64,000 nucleotides of DNA from Clostridiales bacterium (GTDB lineage: Bacteria; Bacillota; Clostridia; Saccharofermentanales; Saccharofermentanaceae): NCBI GenBank assembly GCA_017513085.1, contig JAFWDK010000023.1:24343-88342 (forward strand), given 5' to 3'. Shown one piece after another: positions 26,353 through 34,691 of this stretch. Position 1 is the stretch's first letter. The number at the start of each line of letters is the position of its first letter. Below the pieces are notes generated by a model that saw nothing but the letters and a program-made list of their open reading frames with translations, was not told where the DNA came from and searched no databases. The position numbers and the translations under genes are program-made.

Positions 26353-27957
26353 TCAGAAGAAGAGCTGGGTTACACGCAGCACTCCATCAATGGCACGAAG
26401 CTCGCTGAGAACATCCTCACTGAGTTCTTCGCTGACAGCCAGGAAAGACTGTGCTTTGGTGGATCCAGGCTTTACGCCCCAGTGCATCGCATTGATATTG
26501 ATGTTGTGATCGCCGATCTTGGTCGCGATCTTACCAATGATGCCCGGAACATCTTCGTTCTGCATAGCTACTACGATCGGTGCCAGAGCAAAATCTGCCT
26601 GGTAGCCGAAGAAGCTTACGAGGACTTCTGTATCTTCACCGACGATCGTACCGGAAACACTGAGTTCGCGGCCTTCATCCGTTACGAAGTTTACTACGAT
26701 CATGCTGGTATAGCGCTCGCACTGTGCACTCTTGCTCTCAACTACCTCGATGCCGCGGCTTTCGACGCCCTGACGGACGTTGACGAAGCTTACACGCTCA
26801 TCGGAATGCACAGAAAGGAAACCCTTGAGGACCGAAAGTGTCAGGATACCTGTTTCCTGGCTGGCAAGTGCGCCACGGAATTCAACTTCGATCTTCTTAA
26901 CCGGAACAGTCTCTGCCTGATAGTAGATCTTACCGAGTTTCTCAGCCAGATCCGCATAAGGACGGATCGCAGCCATATCGCCACTGAAAGCAGGCATGTT
27001 GATTGCAGCAACCAGTTCACCACGAAGTGCTTTTGCAACAAGAGAAGTAACAGCAGAACCAACATTGTGGTTAGCTTCCTGCGTCGAAGCACCCAGGTGC
27101 GGTGTTACAACACAGTTCGGAAGTGTCAGAAGCGGGTTCTGATACTGCTGTTCGCCCGGAGCCTTATCGTAAGAAGGCTCCTTATCGAATACGTCGATTG
27201 CTGCTGCAGCAACCTGACCGGATTTAAGCGCATCATAAAGAGCGGCTTCGTTAACAAGACCACCACGGGCAGCATTGACGATACGAACGCCCTTCTTGCA
27301 CTTGGCAAGTTCTTCTGCGCCGACCATGCCGACGGTCTCTTTATTCTTCGGTGTATGGAAAGTAATGAGATCCGCAACAGCAAGAAGATCTTCGAGCTTC
27401 GCGCAACGCTTTACGCCAACTGTATCAAACTTCTCCTGTGTAATGTACGGGTCATAAGCAACAACTGTCATGCCGATTCCCTTGAGCTTTCTGGCTACGA
27501 TAGAACCGATACGGCCAAGACCGATGATACCTGCTGTCTTACCTTCGAGTTCGTTACCGATCATCTGAGCACGACGGAAATCATCGTTATGGGCAGCCTC
27601 ATTGGCATGGCAGAGATTTCTGAAAATCGAGAAAGCATGAGCTACTGCAAGCTCACCTGCAGCCATGATGTTAGCTTCCGGAGTATTCACGGCAATGATG
27701 CCCTTCTCTGTGCAGGCTGCTACGTCGATATTATCGATACCGTTGCCGGCACGTCCGACAACTTTCAGGTTCTTGGCATTCGCCAGCAGATCCTTGTTGA
27801 CCTGGGTAACGGAACGTACGATCAATGCATCGTAATCACCGATAAATCCCTTGATCTCGTCCTGGGAGCAACCCAGACGCTCGTCTACTTCAAAACCTTC
27901 GTCTTTAAGATACTGGATCGCATCTGCAGCGATCTTTTCTGCTACCAAAATCTTCAT
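26353..27957 (-). CDS. serA: D-3-phosphoglycerate dehydrogenase
   Basis: It catalyses the first step of serine synthesis, NAD-dependent oxidation of 3-phosphoglycerate. The 534-residue protein is the long form. It has a nucleotide-binding GIIGLGRIGSIVARKL segment (near 145), a catalytic Arg in NAARGGLVNEAAL (near 235) and His in TPHLGASTQEA (near 290), followed by an intervening domain and a C-terminal ACT domain (VPGIIGKIATKIGDHNIN), where serine feedback usually acts. It follows the aminotransferase gene by 17 bp with AGGAACGAG as ribosome site, so both are one operon. Confidence 0.95.
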   Translation of the reverse strand: MKILVAEKIAADAIQYLKDEGFEVDERLGCSQDEIKGFIGDYDALIVRSVTQVNKDLLANAKNLKVVGRAGNGIDNIDVAACTEKGIIAVNTPEANIMAAGELAVAHAFSIFRNLCHANEAAHNDDFRRAQMIGNELEGKTAGIIGLGRIGSIVARKLKGIGMTVVAYDPYITQEKFDTVGVKRCAKLEDLLAVADLITFHTPKNKETVGMVGAEELAKCKKGVRIVNAARGGLVNEAALYDALKSGQVAAAAIDVFDKEPSYDKAPGEQQYQNPLLTLPNCVVTPHLGASTQEANHNVGSAVTSLVAKALRGELVAAINMPAFSGDMAAIRPYADLAEKLGKIYYQAETVPVKKIEVEFRGALASQETGILTLSVLKGFLSVHSDERVSFVNVRQGVESRGIEVVESKSAQCERYTSMIVVNFVTDEGRELSVSGTIVGEDTEVLVSFFGYQADFALAPIVVAMQNEDVPGIIGKIATKIGDHNININAMHWGVKPGSTKAQSFLAVSEELSEDVLSELRAIDGVLRVTQLFF

Positions 27958-27974
27958 ATCTCGTTCCTCCCAAA

Positions 27975-29072
27975 TTATGCGTTCTGAGCTTTCAGCTCTG
28001 CTACTACTTCATCGAGATCCTTAAGCATTGCTTTGATCTCATCGATCGTTGTATCTGCCATGTGCGCGATACGGAATGTGGTTTCTTTTAAAGCACCATA
28101 ACCACCGGACAGGAGGTATCCTCTCTCACCCATCTTCTTGTTGATCTCAGCAAACGGGATGCCCAGTGTGTTCTTGATACATGTAACGGTTACGGAAAGA
28201 TTATCCGGATCCGAGTACAGTTCTGCATTCTTTCTGGCCCAGTCACGAACCAGTTCCGCCATTTCGCAATGTCTCTTGTAACGGTTCTCCATGCCCTCTG
28301 CAAGGATGCAGTCAAGCTGGTAATCCAGAGCAAACATGTGGGATTCCGACGGAGTGGACGGATACTGGAACGGCTTCTCGTTTACAAACTTTGCCAGTTC
28401 CACATAGTCGAAGTACAGACCTCTGTTCGGGATCGTCTTGGCTTTTTCCAGTGCACGGTCCGAAACGGATGCAATAGACATTCCCGGAGGCAGACCCAGA
28501 CACTTCTGAGTGGATGTGATGCAGACATCGATGCCCCACTCGTCAACCGGAATATAGTCGCCACACATGGAACTTACTGTATCCACGCAAAGGATCACGT
28601 CCGGATACTTTGCCTTTAAGACTTTGGAGATCTCGCCGACAGGGTTGTGGACACCTGTGGAGGTCTCGTTATGTGTAACGGTGATCATGTCATACTCGCC
28701 GGAAGATAGAGCCTCATCGACCATTTCCGGTGTTGTGATCTGTCCCAGTTCGGAACGGAAAATATCTGCCGGAACGCCATTGGATGTTGCCATCTTATAC
28801 CAGCGTTCACCAAAAGCACCAATGGAGAAGATCGCCGCCTTCTTCGCTGTGAAACATCGAACCGCGCCTTCCATAAGACCGCTGCCTGATGAAGTGGAAA
28901 GAATAATCGTGTTCTTTGTTCCCATAACCTTCTGAAGCTTCTCGGAAATTCCCTGCTGCAGGGCGGAAGCATCCTTGGTACGGTGGCCGATCATCGGCGT
29001 AGACATCTTTTCCAATACTTCACGGCGGACTTCTACCGGGCCCGGAATGAAAAGTTTCTTATGCGTACTCAT
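27975..29072 (-). CDS. Class V aminotransferase, probable phosphoserine aminotransferase
   Basis: A 365-residue PLP enzyme of the alanine-glyoxylate/serine-pyruvate type. It begins LFIPGPVEVRREVLEKM and has the PLP lysine in TSTQKCLGLPPG (near residue 190). The ATG at 29072 follows GGAGGA at 7 nt; an ATG five codons upstream lies inside that ribosome site. It sits directly ahead of serA, so the likely role is conversion of 3-phosphohydroxypyruvate to phosphoserine, as in clostridia that use this enzyme in place of classic SerC. The substrate is inferred from the operon, not from motifs. Confidence 0.85.
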   Translation of the reverse strand: MSTHKKLFIPGPVEVRREVLEKMSTPMIGHRTKDASALQQGISEKLQKVMGTKNTIILSTSSGSGLMEGAVRCFTAKKAAIFSIGAFGERWYKMATSNGVPADIFRSELGQITTPEMVDEALSSGEYDMITVTHNETSTGVHNPVGEISKVLKAKYPDVILCVDTVSSMCGDYIPVDEWGIDVCITSTQKCLGLPPGMSIASVSDRALEKAKTIPNRGLYFDYVELAKFVNEKPFQYPSTPSESHMFALDYQLDCILAEGMENRYKRHCEMAELVRDWARKNAELYSDPDNLSVTVTCIKNTLGIPFAEINKKMGERGYLLSGGYGALKETTFRIAHMADTTIDEIKAMLKDLDEVVAELKAQNA

Positions 29073-29277
29073 CGTCAATTCCTCCATGTAATATATATAA
29101 TTACGTACCGTACTATTGTAGACGTATTTTCCCTATTTTTCTAGTGCCAATCCATCTGCTTTTCCATTTTCGGCAAATTACCAAAAAAACCCCTCTGCTT
29201 TCCTGCTTTGCCGACAACCTGCCATGAACTTTAGCGAAATGATTTTTATTCGGGTTATTTCTAAAAAACGAAAAAAA

Positions 29278-29302
29278 GAGGCTGTCTATGTAAGACAGCC
29301 TC
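29278..29302 (-). terminator. Terminator of the PP2C-like gene, GCTGTCT type
   Basis: GAGGCTGTCT and AGACAGCCTC form a perfect 10-bp stem with a 5-nt loop. On the minus strand the stem is followed by TTTTTTTCGTTTTTT. It ends the PP2C-like gene 30 bp after its stop. The stretch to the aminotransferase start (29303-29331 and 29073-29277) holds no other gene. Confidence 0.88.
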
Positions 29303-29331
29303 GTAAGATCTGTTTCTTCTGTTACGCGGGA

Positions 29332-32300
29332 TCAGCCACCCTGCGGGAGCATGACTGCCGGCGGGAGCTTGACTGAATCGCCTGCCTTCGGCGTGTAGGA
29401 TGCATCTAAGTTATTGTACTCCTTGATGAATGCTACTCGCTTATCCGACTCACTATCGATCTTGGTTCCGTATACGTGATAGAACAGATCCCACCATGTA
29501 CGGCATCCGCTATTGTCTGAGAATGTATAAACACCGATTGGAGCATCTGCCGGAACTGCTGTGGTTTCTGCCGCTGTCGTCGTGGTGTCTTCAGTCGCGG
29601 ACGTATCGGAAGTCTCCTCAATCGATGTTGAAGATTCGCTGGTCTCGACCGGCTTCTTCTTACTGCTTCCGCAAGAGTGCACGATCAGAATAATGATCAC
29701 GATCAAACAGATCACGGAGATCGCTGCCAGAATGAACGGCAGGTAGTTGGTCTCCTCGCCTTCCTCATCATCAAATCCATCGTCTACTTCTTCTACACGA
29801 CGGCGAGGCGGGGCAACATTCGGTCTTCCACCCGGTCTTCTGTATTCTCCGCCCTGCTGACGCTTCGGCACACCAGGGACTTCACTCGAGGATACACTAT
29901 TCTGCTGCATGTAAGCCGGAACCGAAGAAGCAGCGCCAGCCGCAGCATTGCTGTATGAATCATCACTTCTTCCGGATGGTGCAAAATCAAACAGGTCTGC
30001 AACAGCCGGAGGCGGATTATCGAAATCGTACTGTTCTTCTGCCGGAGAAGCTCCCTCAAGGGATGCCGCATAATCGGCCGGTTCATCGAAAGAAGTATAA
30101 CTGTTCACATTCTCGGCCGGTGCCTGATATTCCGGAACTTCTGCCTGTGGGGCAACATAATCCTGTACGGCACTGACCGGTTCTTCCACATAGGGTGCCG
30201 GTTCAACAGAAGGTACCTCGTAGCCCGCCGGATCTCCGAAGCTCGGGGCAGCGTCTGCAACGAATGGAGAAACCGGTGTTCCGGCTGCCTTCGCTCCGCT
30301 GATCAGATCATCTTCATCAACCGTGTAAGAACCACGAGCATATACACCTGTGTCTTCGTAACCGATCGGCGTATCGCTGTTCGTCGGATATGTCGGAGGC
30401 GTATAACTCGGTGCCTCGTAAAGCGGCATTTCCGGAACATCGTTGGCGGAAGACTGTGCGGCTTGCGGAATATCGTTCGATGCGAAAGGAATTACGAAAT
30501 CATCGCCCACTGCCGGTTCAGGCTGTTGCGGGGCCGGTATCGAAGAAGCCGGTTCGTAATCCGACGGATACTCCAGATGCGACTCATACTCTTCATCTGC
30601 AGACGGTTCTGCGTCCCCAAAGAAAAGAGGAGTTTCGTCAAACTTCTTCGGATCGTTCTCAGATTCATTGCTCATAGGCGATTTCACCTCATCATCTGCC
30701 TCGAAGACAAGCGGGATCGTCTCGTCTGTCTCCGCAACCGCGCCAGAAGGAGCAATCTCGGGTTTCGCCGTCTCCTCCGCCGCCTGTTCGGCTTTAGCCG
30801 GCTCCGTCTTTTCAGTTGCCACGATTCCGCCAAACGGATCGTCACCGAGGAATAACGGTGCCTCATCCTTAGCTTCGTTCCTGGCCGGTTCAGAAGCCTT
30901 GTCTACAGGCGCCTGTCCACCCACTTCAAAAGAAACGTTCGCCGGTTCTTCTGTCTTCTTTTCTTCAACCTTATTTTCTTCGTTCTGTGCCTTAATAGCA
31001 GCCTTAAAGAACGGATTCTCACTATTTTTCACAGCTACGAAAGGTTCTTCCTTTTTCGGTGCCGGAGTTGCCGCCTGGGGCATAAGCGCACTCGCGGAAG
31101 GCATTTCCGTAACATCTTTGAGCACCGGAGTCTCCGGAGTTTTCGGCTGTACAAAAGGACTGGACGCCGGAGCCGTCTGCATTGCCGGAGTTACCGGGAG
31201 AACGCCGGTATCACCGAAAGACGGAAGAGATGCAGATTTTGCATCCACTACCGGAAGGACCTTTGTCGCGCCATCGTCAACCAGAGAAGATATCGTCGGA
31301 GCTGCCGGTTTCTGTGCAGCAACCGGTGCCGCCGGTACGACCGGAGCAGTAGGCGCCGCCGGAGTTGCCGGCTTCGCAGAAGAGTTCGCATTCGCTTCTT
31401 CTTTCATCAGATCATGGATATCGCCAAATACCAGCGGCGGTTCCGGAATCGGTGTTTCAATAGCTGTCTTCACGGCGTCAGCACTCTCTTTGGCAATGTC
31501 TGCGCCCTTGGAAGATGCCGCACCTGCCGCTCCCGCTACTGCACCTGCTACGGCACCTGCAGCAACGCCTGCGCCGGAAGCTCCAGCGCCGGCAGCCTCT
31601 GTTGTCGCATTGACCTGAGCCGCCACCTGGGAAGCAAATGTATTGATACGTCTTCTTTCTGTCTTATCAGTAACTGTAGTTTGCGGGACTTTCGGCTGAG
31701 CCGGGACCGCTGGTTCTTTCTTCGGCTCGACATCCTCGTCTTCGAAGAGCAGAGCATCCTTCGGAAGCGGCTTCTCTTCCTTCTTCGGGGATTCAAGCGG
31801 GATAGCCGGAGCGATGTCGTAATCGTCCACCTCTTCGCCATTATCTTCTTCCACTTCCTGAACGGCTTTCTTCTTCTTTCTTCCGAAGCCGAAGAAACCG
31901 CCACGGTCACTGGACGTAATGTCTTCAACAAAAGAGATCATGAACTGAAGCGGCACACCCGGAAGTTTTGCCGCTGCTTCGGTCATTACTACGCTGGCCG
32001 CATCGCTCTGGTCTTCCGCATCGTAAAGGATACGGAGAAGTTCCTGCTGTCCCAAGGCCTCATAGACCTCGCGGTTACAAAGGATGATGCAGTCATCCAG
32101 TTTCAGCTGGGCAATATTGGAACACAATGCCGGCGCGGTCTTGGTCGCGCAGAAATTGAAAAAGTTATCGACTTTCTGTCTTTGTGTGTTGATCGCATCG
32201 ATACGGATATCTGCCGCGGTCATCGGATACAGAGTATCGTCACGGTAAAGGAATGCCAGGCCCTTACCGATCGTGATCGCGAAAGCCTCTGCATCTTTGA

Positions 32301-32673
32301 CGATTACGCCCGCAAAAAAAGGCGCGCGTGCATTATCCTGCTGAATCTTCATTCTTCCGGTAATGGAAGTTGCTGTATTGACCATCTCACCGATCTGGTC
32401 ATCCAGAGATCTTCTTCCTGACTTCAATTCCGTGCCCAGGCGGCGCAATACCGGCTCATAGGGCGGCAACACATTCGGATCCTGATCCGGATTCGTCTGG
32501 TGCGAAAAAATCGAAAAGAAAAAGCCTCTATCTTCTTTATCATTAGTCAGATCCGCCGAACGGGCCACGGTCTTGCTGGTCACGCGGCCATCCATGTAAA
32601 AGGCGTCTGTCAGTTCCGCTGTCGGGAAATATCTAGCTGTTAAAGTAGTCGCTAGACGAGTCTGCTTAGCCAT
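29332..32673 (-). CDS. PP2C-like domain protein with long disordered linker, one TM and LysM-like C-terminus
   Basis: A 1,113-residue protein. The first 280 residues resemble a degenerate PP2C phosphatase: GKGLAFLYRDDTLYPMT, then DDCIILCNREVYEALGQQEL, then a final LPGVPLQFMISFVEDI strand; the metal-binding Asp residues of active enzymes are not evident. About 690 residues rich in Ala, Pro, Glu and Ser follow, likely disordered. One membrane helix (near residues 1005-1027, FILAAISVICLIVIIILIV) leads to a short outside tail with a LysM-like end (WWDLFYHVYG... KAGDSVKLPP). The start at 32673 follows GGAGGAG. A signalling scaffold that senses peptidoglycan is a possibility; the enzyme activity is doubtful. 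Confidence 0.7.
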   Translation of the reverse strand: MAKQTRLATTLTARYFPTAELTDAFYMDGRVTSKTVARSADLTNDKEDRGFFFSIFSHQTNPDQDPNVLPPYEPVLRRLGTELKSGRRSLDDQIGEMVNTATSITGRMKIQQDNARAPFFAGVIVKDAEAFAITIGKGLAFLYRDDTLYPMTAADIRIDAINTQRQKVDNFFNFCATKTAPALCSNIAQLKLDDCIILCNREVYEALGQQELLRILYDAEDQSDAASVVMTEAAAKLPGVPLQFMISFVEDITSSDRGGFFGFGRKKKKAVQEVEEDNGEEVDDYDIAPAIPLESPKKEEKPLPKDALLFEDEDVEPKKEPAVPAQPKVPQTTVTDKTERRRINTFASQVAAQVNATTEAAGAGASGAGVAAGAVAGAVAGAAGAASSKGADIAKESADAVKTAIETPIPEPPLVFGDIHDLMKEEANANSSAKPATPAAPTAPVVPAAPVAAQKPAAPTISSLVDDGATKVLPVVDAKSASLPSFGDTGVLPVTPAMQTAPASSPFVQPKTPETPVLKDVTEMPSASALMPQAATPAPKKEEPFVAVKNSENPFFKAAIKAQNEENKVEEKKTEEPANVSFEVGGQAPVDKASEPARNEAKDEAPLFLGDDPFGGIVATEKTEPAKAEQAAEETAKPEIAPSGAVAETDETIPLVFEADDEVKSPMSNESENDPKKFDETPLFFGDAEPSADEEYESHLEYPSDYEPASSIPAPQQPEPAVGDDFVIPFASNDIPQAAQSSANDVPEMPLYEAPSYTPPTYPTNSDTPIGYEDTGVYARGSYTVDEDDLISGAKAAGTPVSPFVADAAPSFGDPAGYEVPSVEPAPYVEEPVSAVQDYVAPQAEVPEYQAPAENVNSYTSFDEPADYAASLEGASPAEEQYDFDNPPPAVADLFDFAPSGRSDDSYSNAAAGAASSVPAYMQQNSVSSSEVPGVPKRQQGGEYRRPGGRPNVAPPRRRVEEVDDGFDDEEGEETNYLPFILAAISVICLIVIIILIVHSCGSSKKKPVETSESSTSIEETSDTSATEDTTTTAAETTAVPADAPIGVYTFSDNSGCRTWWDLFYHVYGTKIDSESDKRVAFIKEYNNLDASYTPKAGDSVKLPPAVMLPQGG

Positions 32674-32717
32674 AAAAAAGCTCCTCCAAATTATGGGTAA
32701 ACCCACTACTTCCTGTT

Positions 32718-32726
32718 AATTATATC
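32718..32726 (-). promoter_or_regulatory. Extended -10 promoter of the PP2C-like gene
   Basis: On the minus strand TGATATAAT lies 45 bp upstream of the start codon. GCTTGC is 17 nt upstream of the TATAAT and TTGCAT 15 nt upstream; either could be a weak -35. Confidence 0.65.
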
Positions 32727-32785
32727 ATAATGTCTTTTTATGCAAGCAGATGGAGTCTGAAAATTTCAACAAATTTCCAACTTTT

Positions 32786-34612
32786 TCACGACATTTCCTT
32801 AACATAGCTCTCCATATCTCTGGAAAGGGCGTCAAACGGTGCGCAGCCGAGGTCCAGATAGGCTGTTATAACGTCTTCCGGAGAAACTTTTCCGTCCAGT
32901 TTTTCGATAGCAGTATTGATGATCTCGGACGTAAAAAGATACCCGAAAGCATACTCGAGCGCATAACCCTGGCTTCCCGTGATCCGGGTCCAGTATTCGT
33001 CCATGACTTTATCATCCTGTCCGTATTTCTTTATGTATGTCAGACAACGGTCATAATCCCATCCTTCGTACTCTACGCCCATGGAAAGTCTGGCAGAGAC
33101 CAGCGCGGAATAGAAAAGATCCGCCATCCACGCCGATTGCGCTAATTCCTGCTCGAACGGGGCATATTGGATCATCCTCCATTCGGAATACTGCGCCCAG
33201 CCTTCCGCGTACGGCAGACTGGCAGCAAACGCCTGATATTTGTTACCCAGCGTCTCCGCCTGATACTGATGCTGGTAGAGGTGACCCGGATACATCTCGT
33301 GGCTGACAATCGTAAACATATCGTAGCGCGAATCTTCAAAAAGTCCGGTATTCACCCAAACCTGGTGCTTCGTATAGTTATCGATCGGAGATACATAGTA
33401 CATCGCCGGTGGCATGGACTCCGCGAATTCCTTCGGCACTTCATAGACAGCCACCGTATTGCTGCCGATCGCCGGATAATGCTCCTTGGTAAACCGCTCA
33501 CACCAGTCTCTCGCCTCATCAAAAGACAAGCCTCCGAACTGGAACAGTGTACCCTTTTGTTTCCATGTCGGATAGTAAGTATCGTAGATCTCATCGATCG
33601 ACTTCTGTAAAAACTTGATGCCCTCTTCCGGCGTCATGGATGTACCTGACTTCGTCCGGAAAAGCGCTTCATAGTAATCTTTTCCTCCCGGAGCAGAGAT
33701 CATGGTCTTGTTTCCTTTGGAGGATCCCTTCAAGGCAGTAAGCCTCTCGATCAGCATCTCATATGTCGGGAAGTACTTCTCTTCAAGTAATTCCGAATTC
33801 TTCCGGATGAAGGATTTAGATTCCGTAGAAGAAAGTTTCAGCGCGCCCACCCGGCTTTCAAATGTAGTGCGCATGAAGTGAACATCCTTGTCCTCGATCA
33901 TCTTCTTGCAATCCTTGATGATCAGATCAAGTGTTTCATCCGACCAGCCGGCTCCCATTGAACTTCTGGTCTCCTCGATAGTCATTGCATTATCGAAATA
34001 CTCGTAGAAATCTTCCAGGATCTTCAAATACCGGTCGACATCCGACTTGCTCTTGAACTGGATCAAGGACATAAGGAGCGGGTAAGAGATCTGTTGTCCG
34101 GAAGACGGATTCAATGCAGGGATGAACTGATGGTGTTTGTAAACTTCCATCTTGTTCTGAAAATCAAAAAGCATATCCTCTCTCAGCCTGTTTTCACTTT
34201 CACTGAGATTGGAAGTATCCAGTTTTTCCAGATAATCGATACACTCCTTGTACGAAGCCACAGCCTGATCATAGATCGCATCACTGTTCGCGGCCAGACC
34301 TTTGGTCGGCCAATCCGTATAATACCTTGTCGGGTCGTCAAAGGAGTAGTATGTATTCAGAATATCCGGTGAGCCGACAAAAAGGCTCATGTCCAGATCG
34401 CGCAGTTTTTTCGCGTCTTCTGTCATGTCGTCATCCGTCGGTACCACGATACCCCACGGATCAGACGGTTCCTGTCCTTTTTTGGTGGTCAGCGTCGGCG
34501 GCGTGGCCACAGCCCTCTGTCCGGAACTTCCGGAACAGGCTGCTAATGGCATTATAAAGGAGGCAACAGTCAGAACAAGCGCCCCTCCTCGTAGTGTCTT
34601 TTTACTTTTCAT
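32786..34612 (-). CDS. DUF885 family lipoprotein (HExxPGH), copy 1
   Basis: A 608-residue exported lipoprotein. The signal peptide ends in a PLAAC lipobox near residue 26; the mature protein is DUF885, with the metallopeptidase-like motif SHEMYPGHLYQ near residue 440 (pattern HE-x-x-PGH, two His and one Glu). DUF885 enzymes are predicted zinc peptidases; the substrate is unknown, but cell-surface peptide processing is plausible. The ATG at 34612 starts the signal peptide; the longer reading frame adds an unlikely N-terminus. A paralogue lies directly upstream. Confidence 0.85.
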   Translation of the reverse strand: MKSKKTLRGGALVLTVASFIMPLAACSGSSGQRAVATPPTLTTKKGQEPSDPWGIVVPTDDDMTEDAKKLRDLDMSLFVGSPDILNTYYSFDDPTRYYTDWPTKGLAANSDAIYDQAVASYKECIDYLEKLDTSNLSESENRLREDMLFDFQNKMEVYKHHQFIPALNPSSGQQISYPLLMSLIQFKSKSDVDRYLKILEDFYEYFDNAMTIEETRSSMGAGWSDETLDLIIKDCKKMIEDKDVHFMRTTFESRVGALKLSSTESKSFIRKNSELLEEKYFPTYEMLIERLTALKGSSKGNKTMISAPGGKDYYEALFRTKSGTSMTPEEGIKFLQKSIDEIYDTYYPTWKQKGTLFQFGGLSFDEARDWCERFTKEHYPAIGSNTVAVYEVPKEFAESMPPAMYYVSPIDNYTKHQVWVNTGLFEDSRYDMFTIVSHEMYPGHLYQHQYQAETLGNKYQAFAASLPYAEGWAQYSEWRMIQYAPFEQELAQSAWMADLFYSALVSARLSMGVEYEGWDYDRCLTYIKKYGQDDKVMDEYWTRITGSQGYALEYAFGYLFTSEIINTAIEKLDGKVSPEDVITAYLDLGCAPFDALSRDMESYVKEMS

Positions 34613-34638
34613 ATCCCCAAAATGCATAGTGTTATGTG

Positions 34639-34677
34639 CTTCCGCCACGGCACCGGACTTTGGCACCGTGGCAGAAG
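34639..34677 (-). ncRNA. Strand-specific 16-bp RNA hairpin between the DUF885 genes
   Basis: In the minus-strand transcript CTTCTGCCACGGTGCC pairs with GGTGCCGTGGCGGAAG across a 7-nt loop: 16 pairs, of which three are G-U. On the plus strand those three would be A-C mismatches, so the structure belongs to the minus transcript. No U-run follows. It sits in the 79-bp gap between the paralogues and may be a processing or mRNA-stability element, or a terminator lacking a U-tract. Function is unproven. Confidence 0.5.
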
Positions 34678-34691
34678 ATTCGTCTATAGTA

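Noticed and set aside
26482..27987. A 501-codon plus-strand frame
   Set aside because: It is antisense to serA; the composition is that of a mirror reading.
30668..31618. A 316-codon plus-strand frame rich in Ala, Gly and Ser
   Set aside because: It is the antisense of the repetitive linker of the PP2C-like gene; low complexity keeps stop codons away.
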